NCBI GenBank assembly: GCA_023525975.1
Contig: CM042023.1
Coordinates: 19,021,501-19,085,500 of the forward strand
Reading direction: 5' to 3'
Length of the DNA stretch: 64,000 bases
Origin: Smallanthus sonchifolius
Taxonomy: Eukaryota > Streptophyta > Magnoliopsida > Asterales > Asteraceae
The notes beneath the pieces were generated by a model. The model was not told the DNA's origin. It ran no database searches and worked only from the letters and a program-made list of their open reading frames with translations. This document shows positions 1-12,521 of this stretch, in pieces; the first letter of the stretch is position 1; every line of letters begins with the position of its first letter. A program made the translations under genes and the position numbers.

Positions 1-1597
1 TATACATATATATACACATATATATATTAACACGTGTATATTATAAAACTTGGAGTTGCACACATTCTGTTAAGAATTATACGAACGAGAATTGTGATTA
101 TTAAGTATAAATACACATGGTTATGCACCACCGTGAGTTTGATAAACTATTACGTTTAAACGTGACCATTGGAACATAAATACGTTGAGAATCCCGATTT
201 GACCTAAATAACAATTATCACCAATCATTAAGTCGACAACATGGCTCAACCGCACACGCGATAACTCAATACGAGTTTAGACTCGATGTACATTATTAGG
301 GATAGTATATAAAACTCATTAAGTGCCTACAGGTATCGTAGGACTAGAATAGGACGTAACCCGTGATTATCATGTGAACATTGGTTTCCATTACTATCAG
401 GAGGACATTAGTGTTCCTGACACGTCACAAGGTGAGTTCACGACCCCCTTTTAACTTTTAAATATTTTAGAAACATCCGGGGAGAAACATACTTACTTTA
501 CACGTTCGAAAAGATGAAACATCATTGTTTAATACATTTGGGAACATCATTGCCTAATGCATTTGAGAAACATGAAACATACTTACAAACATTTTCATAT
601 GGTAACAAGAAAACAAGACTCGACCTTTATGTTTACATGAGTTGGCACGCATGGAGCTCATAAAGTCCCTTACATTACGTAATTTATAACCATTAGCTAT
701 CGGTTAGCTTGAGGCCCTATGAATAGTACTATTGGGATTGACACACCCCGGTCATGGTTAGTCACGCTAACCGATGATCCACATGATCGAATGGCCGCAT
801 AGTATCTATACAAGGGTTCGTTTGGTACGAGCAAGGGGCAAGAACAAGTGTTTGGGTTTGGTTATACCTCATATAGGAACATATATTCATATTCCTAGCT
901 AGTTTACGAATGGGCATACAATTCTTGTTTTGTTTTCAAGCAGATGGAACTGCCAATCGTATACACCCAAATGGTTTTGTCATTCGTTTATGTGCAAATG
1001 TTTTTATCAAGGTTTTCAAGGAAAACAGCTTCATATTATGGCCATGTACACATACCAATGTTTTAAGGAAAAACAATTTATTTTATGACTATGACGTCAT
1101 CACATGTTTTCATTGGGAAAACTACCCATTTTATGACTATGAAGTCATCATATGTTTTCAGTTGGAAAATGACTCATTTTATGACTATGAAGTCATCACA
1201 TGTTTTCGAGGAAAACGGATTTATATTTTGGCCACATATACACCATCAATGTTTTCAAGGAAAACAACTTCACATCATGACAATTAAACCTGTGAACTCA
1301 CCAACTTTTATGTTGACATTTTTAAGTATGTTTTTCAGGTAACACATAGCTATGGCACGGTTGGAATATGTTAGCCCTTCAGATCAAAACCCTAGAAGCC
1401 GAAGAAGCATGATTGTCAAACCTCGAATCGGTTTTGACCTATATGGCTCTAGGACAATGTACTAGTTTAATTTAGTACTGGTAATGGTGTTCAATATTTT
1501 AGAAGTCTTCAATTAGCTTCCGCTATTGAGTAATGTTACCAATCGTTACAACCTTAATTTATTTATTTATTAAGTAAATGAATTTAGGGGTGTGACA
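1..1597 (+). mobile_element. LTR remnant (Ty3/Gypsy-like), 3' part
   Basis: The stretch ends in GGGGTGTGACA, a typical LTR 3' end, and contains phrases that recur at 55430-55700: a line like AACTCACCAACTTTTATGTTG, then TATGTTTTTCAGGTAA. No PBS or internal domain follows. The open frame at 910-1287 is produced by the local tandem repeat and is not supported as a gene. The same sequence occurs at 17829-19397. The left end lies outside the window. Confidence 0.55.
1080..1215 (+). repeat. Short tandem repeat, about 54-bp unit
   Basis: Two and a half to three units contain TTTTATGACTATGA-GTCATCA-ATGTTTTC. The unit length is a multiple of three, so it yields a repetitive open frame. The same array is in copy B near 18880-19010 with small indels, which argues against protein constraint. 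Confidence 0.7.
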
Positions 1598-2742
1598 CCC
1601 TATTTTGATATATTTAGTTATTTGTTTGTTTATTTAATATTATCAATATTTTTTTTTCTTTTTTGGGGTATTACATTAGTTTCCTATCTATATATCTCCA
1701 CATCTTTATTTATTTCTAGTTCTTAAAAAAAATAATAACCAAAATAAACGTGTTTCACATATACACCCATCTTTAACTATGAATCGTATACTTATAATGA
1801 TTCACTATACGGTTGACCATTAAATAACATACATTGACTATGTTTGATAATAAATCACTATGATTAATCATAAGCTACCAAAAGTGGCATTGTTTGACAA
1901 ATATAGACACTCATTAACCAATATTGACTTTGGTTGTCTAAGATAGATTCTACTAATTTGTAATGTGTTAAACATGTCTTAATAAGACATTTTGGGTCTT
2001 AAGATTCATGATAGTTCTTAATATGACATTATTAAACTTATCGTGTCATATTAAGTTTAATATGTTTTTATTGTATAAACCATTTACATGATTGACAATA
2101 ATATACGAAGTTTGTCTTTAATTTATCAATTAGTGTCTTTGATTTAACGATTATTGATTTTGATTGATCAATAGTGACTTTACTTCACCTGAATTTACGA
2201 ATCATATACATAATTAATCAAAAGTGAGCAAGTTTGTCTTTGATTCATAAATAATGTTTTTGAAATACCAAAATTGACCTTTTTCTATCTTCATTAAATT
2301 ACTTTTAAATATTTATTTTCTTTATTTTGATGTATATTTTATTAATTAATTTTAATTGTTTTTAATACTTATTTTATTGATTTTGCTACGAATTTTATGA
2401 ATATTTATTTTATCAGATTTGTTACGTGTTTTGCTACCTATATTATTAAAATATTTTTTTTGTATTTGTTTTCTTGATTTTGCTACGGATTTTGCTACGT
2501 CTTTTCCTAAATTATTTTAATTATTATTTTTTAATATATATTCGCTACAGATTTTGCTACCGACTTTATTAACATATATTATAATATTAATTTTCTTGAT
2601 TTTGCGATGGAATTTGCTATGGAATTCGATTGCGACGGAATACCGTAGCAAACTGTATTCGTAGCTAATTCGTAGCAAATTTTGCGACCGATTTTGTCCG
2701 TAGCAAAAATCCATAACAAATGACTGTTTTTGTAGTAGTATA
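1598..2742 (-). mobile_element. CACTA-like (EnSpm) terminal region, partial
   Basis: Read on the minus strand, the right edge begins ACTACAAAAACAG. It is followed by many subterminal repeats built on GCTACG, TTGCTACGAAT and TAGCAAA, which is the style of CACTA transposon ends. I found no opposite terminus and no transposase, so this is a fragment. The part from about 1600 to 2280 is AT-rich with no gene. Copy B has the equivalent end near 20545, with ACTACAAAAAC changed. Confidence 0.45.
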
Positions 2743-2951
2743 GGATGACCCAGACCCGACAAATCATAACGGTAACCTGCAAGACATTAGTTACGCAGAT
2801 ACGAAGGTGTAGTGAAGATTTGGTGTCAGCCTATTAACCGGCAGGTAAAACTAATATCCGGCAGTCCAAAGTTAAACCTTTAAGTGAAGACGTGACGCCC
2901 GTAGACCTGAGCGCCAACACCATGATAGAGCGCATTTAATGTATCAGGAAG

Positions 2952-3113
2952 TCAACTCTCCCCAGGTGTATAAACCTCTTCATCCAGAGGAGAGGCATTC
3001 AATTCCTCCAACAACTCACCCCACTCCATATTCATTAGACGGTCCAGCATAAACTTAGTCTCACGCCGGAGGCTAGTCACAGCGAAACTTACCGGGTCCT
3101 TCTCGTGACTAGG
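2952..3113 (-). pseudogene. Unassigned coding remnant, about 53 codons
   Basis: The minus strand holds an open run of about 53 codons ending in a stop at 2952. It reads like real protein: a segment SLRRETKFMLDRLMNMEW, then an acidic stretch ELLEELNASPLDEEVYTPGES. The frame is also open in the duplicate (20768-20929), where differences include both conservative and non-conservative changes. It has no start codon and an in-frame stop lies just upstream, so it is either an exon or the tail of a transposon ORF. I do not recognise the family. Confidence 0.35.
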
Positions 3114-3157
3114 CTAACGGTGTTCTGTTTTGTATGTCACCCTTCAACGAACCAGCA

Positions 3158-6020
3158 TGTCACACCCCAACCGACGGCGGAATCATCGGGGCGTGACATG
3201 TAGACTGTTCATGAGCTCAAGGTTGACTAAATTGTAATATGTTAAATCCATTTCCATTCAAACAAACATGAATCAAGTTCCAAGTACATAATGAAATACA
3301 ATTTGTTTTTGAATTAAGATTAACTAGGTCCAAAGCCTATGTGTAGCATGTCTTGATCAAAATCATATGAAAGCACCTGAAATATGAATAAAATAAGGTC
3401 AACTAAAAAGTTGGTGAGTATAACACAGGTTTGTATATAGATAGCATATAGTTTGTAAAACAAATCCTTACATAACATGATAAATAAGACATTTATGGGG
3501 AGCAGCTATTGTGTAAACAAGTACAATCAAACCTTTGTAACTAGCATGCAAAATTGTGTTGTCGGTATCAATCACCCCAATCTGGGTGGGTTTGTCAGAC
3601 TCAATAGATCTATCATTGAAAACCGTCAGCTTGAATAGTTAATGATTGCACATATCGCATACAAAGGTTAGCACACCTAGCACTCGGGCATAAAGCTTAA
3701 ATTGCACACATGAATGTAAATAGGATTTGTACTTGTGTTGTTTGTGTAAATGTAAACATGTAATTTGAATAGTGTTCATGTTTCACCCCAAAAATGTAAA
3801 AGAGAAAAAGGGGCTATGTATACTCACCTGTATTAGTTTGTGTGGATAACTCGAGCAATAGGTAGACAAGTGATAATTTCAATCACGATGTTAACCTATA
3901 ATTGAATTATATGTATCTATTAATGATATGCACAAAAGTCTAAAGCAAAGTTTAATGTTTCAAATGAATTGAGCATGTGTTTCATTGGATGGATGGGGGC
4001 TCGTTTGTGTACGAAAAGTATTTATGAGGTCATATATGAAGGTTGTGTGTAGAATGTATAGTATGGTATTTGTATATGGTTAAAAATAATGAGTTGTGAA
4101 ATCAAGTATTTATGAAAGATAATTGTTTTAGGATTTATAAAATAGGTTTGTGATTTAATTTAATAAAATCTTTTCATTTATTTAATTATGATTATAAAAC
4201 GTGTTTTACAAAGGAGAGTATGAATATGTTTAGGAAATCACAGTTTTTTTTATTATGAATTTAGCTCTAAATAGTTTTTTATTGTAAAGTGACTTAGTCG
4301 TAAATTAAAATGCTTTATGTAAACTTTTACAAAAATGATAAGGGATTTATGAGATTTTTATCAACATTTTATAGATTAGATAAGTATTTTGAATGGTTTG
4401 TTTCAAAAATACCAATTTTTATTTAAATTATGTTTTAAATGAGGTTGAGTGCTAAATTTAAGTTTTAACATGTTTTTAATTGTCAAATAATAGATTCATT
4501 TGAAATTTATCCATTAAGAATCATAAAACTGATATGAATTTCATAAGTTTATAAAATAGCTTTTTTTTATATAATGGCATATAGGTGTAAAATTCGGGTT
4601 TTAAAAACAATTGTTATGGACCGAGATCGAACCCGGGTTGGTCCTGGGTGATAACAGGCGTCTAACCACTGAAATAGTGGTCCGTCCGTGTTAAGAAGCT
4701 GGTTCAAAAACATGATAAACACATCTGGGTCAGGAACCAGCTCTGGTGCTATACACACGCGTAAAAGGGTCGCCGGAGGTGGGTTTCGAACCCACGCCTC
4801 CTAGTCCAGCGGTGCAGTGACTTAACCGGCTGGGCTAGGTGGCTTCGCTGGTCGAATGGGGAATCAAATAATTTAAATTCGTTAAATGAATCGGATTTAA
4901 CCCCAAATCAGAATCGCATGAACATGTCAAGAATTCAGGTTGCAATTGAACCCGATGCGAAGTGTTGATATGAATTGATAAGGGGCTAACGGAATGCACT
5001 TAAAAACGAATCAAATGACACAATTCTTACGTGATATGGAGGAGTATCGAACGCGCACGACTGGGTCCAAGTTTCGGTTGTTCTTAGTGCTTGGCCGGGA
5101 CACATAGATGTAATGGGGATCGAATGGGTGTTTAGGGAGTTTGTAAAAGTGTTTGCGAGAGTGTGTGAGGGGATTGAATGTCTCGATTACATCTTAATTA
5201 CCCAAATTGATTCCGGCTTAACTGTACACGGCTGTCAAACACGATTTACGCGTTAATTCGTTTTGTTTAGGATGAATTGGGTCGCGATTAAGGACCGTAT
5301 ACGTGAGAAGATTGATTTAGCGTGATTTACGGTCTTGACTGCGTCTAAATTTCGTGATCTGTACAGATTGGGCTCGAGTTTGACTGGGAAAGTCAAAAGA
5401 ATTCGAATTTTGAATAGCAACGCATAATAGGTTAAATTGAATTGTTACAAGAGTTCCATATTGGTCGGTATTCGTTATAGTATCCAGAAAGGATCCGTAT
5501 CCATCGGGTTTGATCGATTTCAATTTTGAGTTGCAAAAGTTTTGAGGCAATTTTGACTTAAAAGTCAAAATTTGACTTGTGTTCATGAGTGGGGGTCAAC
5601 ATAGAAGTCAAAGGTTCAATTAGAGGGTTCAATTGGTTAGGGCTCAAGTGTTTAGGAAAAGGGGGGGGGGGTTTCAAGACCGATGTTATTTGTTTTAAAA
5701 TTTTATTTTATTTATTTGTATCATTTATATAATAGTCTAATTTATAAAACAGATAGTTTTAAATAAATTTTCAATTTGTGCAAGTGGTTTGTTTAATAAA
5801 ATCAAGTGTATGTGAATTCATATGTTTATAATTAAAACATATGTGATATATATATATATATGTATATAGTAGATACTAAGATGGAAAAGTGAGAATGATA
5901 GTTTAAATGACTACATGTTTATAATGATAATCAATGTGACTCAAATGAGTGGGACGAGTACGGTATTCAATTAGGTGTCATTATTGTAAAAGTTGTACCA
6001 GAAAAATCAGGGATGCTACA
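3158..6020 (-). repeat. LTR (3' LTR in element orientation)
   Basis: This LTR of 2863 bp begins TGTCACACC and ends GGATGCTACA on the plus strand. It carries two tRNA-like modules at 4618-4845, a G-homopolymer near 5661 and a short TA microsatellite near 5850. The homopolymer and microsatellite lengths differ from those of the partner LTR. Confidence 0.93.
4618..4845 (-). other. Two tRNA-like modules inside an LTR
   Basis: On the minus strand there are two tRNA-like segments. The first (4768-4845) has an A-box-like TAGCCCAGCCGGTTAAG and a T-arm GTGGGTTCGAAACCCAC with a perfect stem. The second (4618-4683) has TTTCAGTGGTTAGACG as D-arm, a loop containing CACC and a T-arm CCCGGGTTCGATCTCGG, with GGACC/GGTCC acceptor complementarity. 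Both have box A and box B spacing suited to RNA polymerase III. Acceptor stems are weak, so functional tRNA genes are unlikely; an old dimeric tRNA-derived SINE captured by the LTR is the simplest reading. Confidence 0.6.
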
Positions 6021-6033
6021 GTCTCCCCATCTT
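6021..6033 (-). promoter_or_regulatory. Polypurine tract
   Basis: On the minus strand AAGATGGGGAGAC directly precedes the LTR start TGTAGC. This is the expected place and composition for the plus-strand primer. Confidence 0.8.
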
Positions 6034-8278
6034 AAGGGAATTTCGTCCCGAAATTTAATTAGTGGAGGGTACTGTGTTAGGAAGGAAGTGAGTTTGGATT
6101 CTCAACGAGCTTTGATTTGTTGGTTTTAAGATGTGCCTTTGATAACAAGCTTCAGATCTGCTCCTCATGGTTAGGCACGAAGGATGATGGTGGGTTTAGT
6201 TTTGAAATGAACTTAAGGAGAAAATCTGTTGAATGATAATTTAGATTCTAATGGGTTTGATGAGGATTTGATCACTAGGGTTTGTTTATGATGTAGTCTG
6301 GTGTGCTCAAAAGTTGTTAGTGGATAAGAGAGTTCTCAAGCATTGGTCTAGGTCAAAACTTCACGCGACACGAATAACGCTACTTCTGATTATATGACCG
6401 AACACTTATATATAGGAAGTACCATCGGCGTATCCACCATGTCCTTGTCATATTACATTAGTTTCGTTGTTATACATCACGATAGGTTTTAGGTCACAAC
6501 ACACAACAAAATTTTATATATTTTCCATGCGCTGATCTTTATAATTCCGTGTGCACCCGTAATTACTCCAAACATCGCATGGTCCATATAGATTCTTCCG
6601 TTGTGTGTGGGTCAAGAGGGGTACAAATTTCACCCAGTTCATGTCTATTGTTTTAACATACGAGTTGCTAAAAAGTAACTATGTCCTTAAATAGGCAGGC
6701 CAGTTAGCAACTAAAGAGTAATATGGTAGTATAACTTAAAGTTCCATAGTTTGCTCGTGTTTGAACAAGAATACGTCAAACACCGATTTGTTTTAAAGTG
6801 TTAAAGCTTCCTCGTGTTTGAAAAAGTATACGTCAAACCTCGAGTAGATTCAATGTGTCATGGTTTTCAAGTTTGGTGAACAAAGTGTATGACCATGTTT
6901 CATGTATATTGTGATCAATCAATTGCAAAAATCGTAAGTATCCTAGTTCCATATATAATATGAACCCACAAATCTCATGTATGATCTAGTGTTATGTAGT
7001 TAGTAATCAAATAGGTTTCATGTGTAACGTGAACAACTTAGCATCATGTATCTTGTAAAATCAACTAAAATTGTATTGTAAGTAATGCAGTATCATGTGT
7101 ATTGCAAGCAATGAATATCATGTATGGTGTTAACAACTTAGTACCACGTATTTGTAAAACCAACAATCTTTCATGTGTAATGTCAGTAATGTAATATCGT
7201 GTGACTTGTAACCAAATGAGCTTCATGTTCAGTGTGGACAATCAAGTATTATGTATCAAACCAACGATTGTTATGTATTGTGTGATCATTTTAATATATG
7301 TATATTACGAACAACTACGTTTCATGTATTACATAATCAATCTAGTAGAACGTGTATTGCAAATAATCAAATTTCACGTATCATGTAATCAGTGTAGCAT
7401 TGGGTATATTGGAAGTAACTGGGTTTCGTGTACCATGTGATCGTGTTGTGTATATTGTGAATGTGCATACGCATATTATTGAATTTCAAGTGTGACGTGT
7501 ACTAACGAGTTTTGCATGTGGGTAAGTGTTGCGGAGAAGTGTGTTGTTTGGCATTCGTGTAAAAAGGTGGTAGTTAGGTTTTAGCTCTTCTGTTGAGGCT
7601 TGTAGGGGTAGTTAACGTCTATGCGGTATGGATCGTTTCTTGGAGCGGCAAGAGAATGATAACGATGAGGTTCTGAAAACATTCGGGGGGATGTGTTTAC
7701 AATTTCTAATCTTTGTTTGAAAATAGGAATTTGTAAATGGTTCTTGGTTGTAGATATATAAAATAGTGAAATCATTGAGTTACATAATTCAAATAAATAG
7801 ACAGTTTATAAGAAAAACTTTTTAAATTTTCAATTATTATAAGGAGAATATTTTTAAGAGGAATTATTGGCAAATCAAGTAGTTGTATATTTAATTTAGC
7901 CACGATTTAGAAATAATTACTTTAATGAGGAAAATCATACTTATTTAACAATTTGAAGTAATATATTTTTTTTTATAAAATAGGTTGTATTAAATTCCCT
8001 TGCAAAGTGAAAATGTTTATTAGAAATTGATATTTCTGATACTCTTTTAAAAGTTTGATAAACATTTGGTTTGAAAGTAACAAGGTTGTTTAAATCTAAT
8101 ATGATGATTTGTTTACGAAGGAGATTAAATCGTATTGAATGAAGAAGGTGATACTTGAAGGATCTTGATGAAAATATGATGGGTGAAATTCACATTCAAT
8201 CATATTAAATCATTGAATAATAACTTTAGAATTAAATAAGATATAAAATTTATTAATTGCTGAAATGGTAAACTTTAT
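6034..8278. repeat. Interior of retrotransposon: degenerate tandem repeats, no gene
   Basis: Between about 6880 and 7500 a loose repeat of roughly 34-40 bp recurs, built on TCATGTGTA-TGTAA-CAA. The remainder is AT-rich. I see no retroviral protein domain in either strand; the short open frames present are not supported. Confidence 0.55.
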
Positions 8279-8884
8279 TCAAAACATAAGAAAATGGTTC
8301 TTAAACTGAAAATTTAAAGACAATAAATAAAAGTTTCTGTTAACGTCGCTGGTAGCTTCCACTAGAAGGAAGATAATCACTAAGACGAGCACGGCTATGG
8401 TCGCTCGGGTAGTCGATCTGCCTTCAGCTCTAGCCGTTTCCGTACGATTCTCCAGTATTTCCCTTTCGAGGATGGAAATTAACTCCTTTTGGTAGCCTAT
8501 TTGATTTGCTAGACTATCCATCATTTGTCCTTGCAAGTCATGCATTACCTCGTGTTCCCTCCTTTGTCTCTCAAACTCTGAGGCACCCACATATTGGTGT
8601 ATGTCATTGATTGGGATTCCCATGGCACTGGTGGGTGTCATGGTATGCCTTACCCAAGGGTTAGGGTGATACGGGTCGGGCATCAGATACGGGTCTCTTA
8701 ATGGGGGTGATTGAGGTGTTCGAAGTCTTGGGCCGGTGTTCCTAGCCCAATTTGCACTTACATCAAATCTTGGTCTAGCAGCTGGGGGTGTTGGTGACCG
8801 ATATACGGGTGTCCCGCTGTCTTCTTCCCAATCAAACTCTGCTCCAGGACGGTAAACTGGGGAGGAAGGAGACTAGAAGTCCAT
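8279..8884 (-). pseudogene. Element-encoded coiled-coil and membrane-segment protein, one early stop
   Basis: The minus frame is open for 134 codons from the ATG at 8683. It continues upstream in the same frame to an ATG at 8884, interrupted only by TAG at codon 4, for 202 codons in all. The upstream part is proline- and arginine-rich. In the 134-residue numbering, residues about 36-85 form a charged heptad-like helix (ERQRREHEVMHDLQGQMMDSL onward). Residues 94-110 are a single hydrophobic segment (IAVLVLVIIFLLVEA). It is the only protein-like feature between the LTRs and shows no zinc knuckle or pol motif. A gag-like or envelope-like accessory role is possible but unproven. Confidence 0.5.
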
Positions 8885-9635
8885 GTCTAGTAGGAAAACA
8901 ATGAACAGGTTGTAAGCGATAATGAAATACCGAGTGTTAAGTATAGGAGTTCTCATAGGTTTAGAGTTTGACTAGTCATAACACCGAGTCTTCACAATAG
9001 TATTTTAGAAATACACTTGACCTATAAGTAATGCATCCCTGGGGAGGATTCCCAGGAAAGAGGGGTGGGTCACTAGGACACACTTAAGTACCCTGTCTTT
9101 CCTTAGTCAGAATCCCTCATGGGCCTACACACTCTTCCAGCCAACGTATATTAATAACACTATTGTTGGGCTCATAGTCATGATGATAATTGTTGTGTAG
9201 TGGGCTTGGGCTTTAAGGCCCGAAAGTGAGGTTTATTTATTGCAGCGGGCTTCTTCTTCTTGGAGGGTAAGTGGGCTTCTTGTTTATTATTAATGGGCAT
9301 TAGGCCTAATAGTTTAGATTTAGATCACAAGAGGTGGTGACATTATATGTGTGAGTTTAAGGGTGCATGAAAAGCTAAGTGTGTATGAGTGTGTGTGGAA
9401 TTTAGGATAGCACTTTAATTAAATTGAATAGATAGCAATGAATAGGAGAAAAAAGTTGGCAGGTAATGTGACACATAGACTATTAAGTATTGTATCATAT
9501 GATGTAATTATTTAGTATAACATGTAAAATATTCGCATAAGAAATAATCATATAGCATGTAGTAGCATGGCATAGTATGGGTGTCCTAAGGTTATAGTCT
9601 AGGTCAAGAGTGTCTAATAACCTAATTCCCTATAA
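8885..9635 (-). other. Leader region of retrotransposon, no gene seen
   Basis: On the minus strand this lies between the primer site and the coiled-coil ORF, where a gag leader is expected. It has GC-richer patches (9040-9330) but no open frame worth naming. Confidence 0.5.
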
Positions 9636-9655
9636 CCAATGCTCTGATACCAATC
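9636..9655 (-). promoter_or_regulatory. Primer binding site, tRNA-iMet type
   Basis: The minus strand reads TTGGTATCAGAGCATTGG, two bases inside the LTR end. TGGTATCAGAGC is the plant initiator-methionine tRNA complement used by most plant LTR retrotransposons. It fixes the element's orientation as minus. Confidence 0.9.
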
Positions 9656-12516
9656 TGTCACACCCCAACCGACGGCGGAATCATCAGGGCGGGACATGTA
9701 GACTGTTCATGAGCTCAAGGTTGACTAAATTGTAATATGTTAAATCAATTTCCATTCAAACAAACATGAATCAAGTTCTAAGTACATAATGAAATACAAT
9801 TTGTTTTTGAATTAAGATTAACTAGGTCCAAAGCCTATGTGTAGCATGTCTTGATCAAACTCATATGAAAGCACCTGAAACATGAATAAAATAAGGTCAA
9901 CTAAAAATTTGGTGAGTATAACACAGGTTTGTATATAGATAGCGTATAGTTTGTAAAACAAATCCTTACATAACATGATAAATAAGGCATTTATGGGGAG
10001 CAGCTATTGTGTAACCAAGTACAATCAAACCTTTGTAACTAGCATGCAAAATTGTGTTGTCGGTATCAATCACCCCAATCTGGGTGGGTTTGTCAGACTC
10101 AATAGATCTATCATTGAAAACCGTCAGCTTGAATAGTTAATGATTGCACATATCGCATACAAAGGTTAGCACACCTAGCACTCGGGCATAAAGCTTAAAT
10201 TGCACACATGAATGTAAATAGGATTTGTACTTGTGTTGTTTGTGTAAATGTAAACATGTAATTTGAATAGTGTTCATGTTTCACCCCAAAAATGTAAAAG
10301 AGAAAAAGGGGCTATGTATACTCACCTGTATTAGTTTGTGTGGATAACTCGAGCAATAGGTAGACAAGTGATAATTTCAATCACGATGTTAACCTATAAT
10401 TGAATTATATGTATCTATTAATGATATGCACAAAAGTCTAAAGCAAAGTTTAATGTTTCAAATGAATTGAGCATGTGTTTCATTGGATGGATGGGGGCTC
10501 GTTTGTGTACGAAAAGTATTTATGATGTCATATATGAAGGTTGTGTGTAGAATGTATAGTATGGTATTTGTATATGGTTAAAAATAATGAGTTGTGAAAT
10601 CAAGTATTTATGAAAGATAATTGTTTTAGGATTTATAAAATAGGTTTGTGATTTAATTTAATAAAATCTTTTCATTTATTTAATTATGATTATAAAACGT
10701 GTTTTACAAAGGAGAGTATGAATATGTTTAGGAAATCACAGTTTTTTTTATTATGAATTTAGCTCTAAATAGTTTTTTATTGTAAAGTGACTTAGTCGTA
10801 AATTAAAATGCTTTATGTAAACTTTTACAAAAATGATAAGGGATTTATGAGATTTTTATCAACATTTTATAGATTAGATAAGTATTTTGAATGGTTTGTT
10901 TCAAAAATACCAATTTTTATTTAAATTATGTTTTAAATGAGGTTGAGTGCTAAATTTAAGTTTTAACATGTTTTTAATTGTCAAATAATAGATTCATTTG
11001 AAATTTATCTATTAAGAATCATAAAACTGATATGAATTTCATAAGTTTATAAAATAGCTTTTTTTTATATAATGGCATTTAGGTGTAAAATTCGGGTTTT
11101 AAAAACAATTGTTATGGACCGGGATCGAACCCGGGTTGGTCCTGGGTGAGAACAGGCGTCTAACCACTGAAATAGTGGTCCGTCCGTGTTAAGAAGCTGG
11201 TTCAAAAACATGATAAACACATCTGGGACAGGAACCAGCTCTGGTGCTATACACACGCGTAAAAGGGTCGCCGGAGGTGGGTTTCGAACCCACGCCTCCT
11301 AGTCCAGCGGTGCAGTGACTTAACCGGCTGGGCTAGGTGGCTTCGCTGGTCGAATGGGGAATCAAATAATTTAAATTCGTTAAATGAATCGGATTTAACC
11401 CCAAATAAGAATCGCATGAACATGTCAAGAATTCAGGTTGCAATTGAACCCGATGCGAAGTGTTGATATGAATTGATAAGGGGCTAACGGAATGCACTTA
11501 AAAACGAATCAAATGACACAATTCTTACGTGATATGGAGGAGTATCGAACGCGCACGACTGGGTCCAAGTTTCGGTTGTTCTTGGTGCTTGGCCGGGACA
11601 CATAGATGTAATGGGGATCGAATGGGTGTTTAGGGAGTTTGTAAAAGTGTTTGCGAGAGTGTGTGAGGGGATTGAATGTCTCGATTACATCTTAATTACC
11701 CAAATTGATTCCGGCTTAACTGTACACGGCTGTCAAACGCGATTTACGCGTTAATTCGTTTTGTTTAGGATGAATTGGGTCGCGATTAAGGACCGTATAC
11801 GTGAGAAGATTGATTTAGCGTGATTTACGGTCTTGACAGCGTCTAAATTTCGTGATCTGTACAGATTGGGCTCGAGTTTGACTGGGAAAGTCAAAAGAAT
11901 TCGAATTTTGAATAGCAACGCATAATAGGTTAAATTGAATTGTTACAAGAGTTCCATATTGGTCGGTATTCGTTATAGTATCCAGAAAGGATCCGTATCC
12001 ATCGGGTTTGATCGATTTCAATTTTGAGTTGCAAAAGTTTTGAGGCAATTTTGACTTAAAAGTCAAAATTTGACTTGTGTTCATGAGTGGGGGTCAACAT
12101 AGAAGTCAAAGGTTCAATTAGAAGGTTCAATTGGTTAGGGCTCAAGTGTTTAGGAAAAGGGGGGGGGGGGGTTTCAAGACCGATGTTATTTGTTTTAAAA
12201 TTTTATTTTATTTATTTGTATCATTTATATAATAGTCTAATTTATAAAACAGATAGTTTTAAATAAATTTTCAATTTGTGCAAGTGGTTTGTTTAATAAA
12301 ATCAAGTGTATGTGAATTCATATGTTTATAATTAAAACATATGTGATATATATATATGTATATAGTAGATACTAAGATGGAAAAGTGAGGATGATAGTTT
12401 AAATGACTACATGTTTATAATGATAATTAATGTGACTCAAATGAGTGGGACGAGTGCGGTATTCAATTAGGTGTCATTATTGTAAAAGTTGTACTAGAAA
12501 AATCGGGGATGCTACA
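9656..12516 (-). repeat. LTR (5' LTR in element orientation)
   Basis: This 2861-bp partner of 3158-6020 has the same termini. It is adjacent to the primer binding site, so on the minus strand it is the promoter-side LTR. Its tRNA-like modules are at 11116-11343 and are slightly better preserved than those of the other LTR. Confidence 0.93.
11116..11343 (-). other. Two tRNA-like modules inside the partner LTR
   Basis: These are the same pair as at 4618-4845. Here the second module keeps a fully paired T-stem (CCCGG/CCGGG around GTTCGAT) and its anticodon-loop region reads TTCTCAC, resembling a tRNA-Glu(CTC) body. The better preserved state suggests the pair was in the element before its last transposition. 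Confidence 0.6.
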
Positions 12517-12521
12517 CAGCA

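Larger units (their letters stand above)
3158..12516 (-). mobile_element. Complete LTR retrotransposon with long LTRs, no pol
   Basis: Two long direct repeats (3158-6020 and 9656-12516) flank a 3.6-kb interior. The target duplication CAGCA is perfect (3153-3157 and 12517-12521). On the minus strand the LTR reads TGTAGCATCCC to GGGGTGTGACA, then a tRNA-iMet type primer site; a purine tract precedes the distal LTR. I see no reverse transcriptase, integrase, protease or RNase H motif. Long LTRs plus a short non-pol interior fit a LARD-type non-autonomous element. The two LTRs are very similar, with about ten substitutions in their first 400 bp and few after, so the insertion is young. Confidence 0.93.

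Noticed and set aside
910..1342. Open frames of 85-125 codons in the first repeat, with a duplicate at 18711-19142
   Set aside because: They are generated by 54-bp tandem units and overlap in two frames. Indels between the duplicates merge or shift them, which does not fit a conserved protein.
4618..4845. Functional tRNA genes
   Set aside because: Acceptor stems do not pair well, the copies lie inside LTRs, and no polymerase III terminator is clearly placed.
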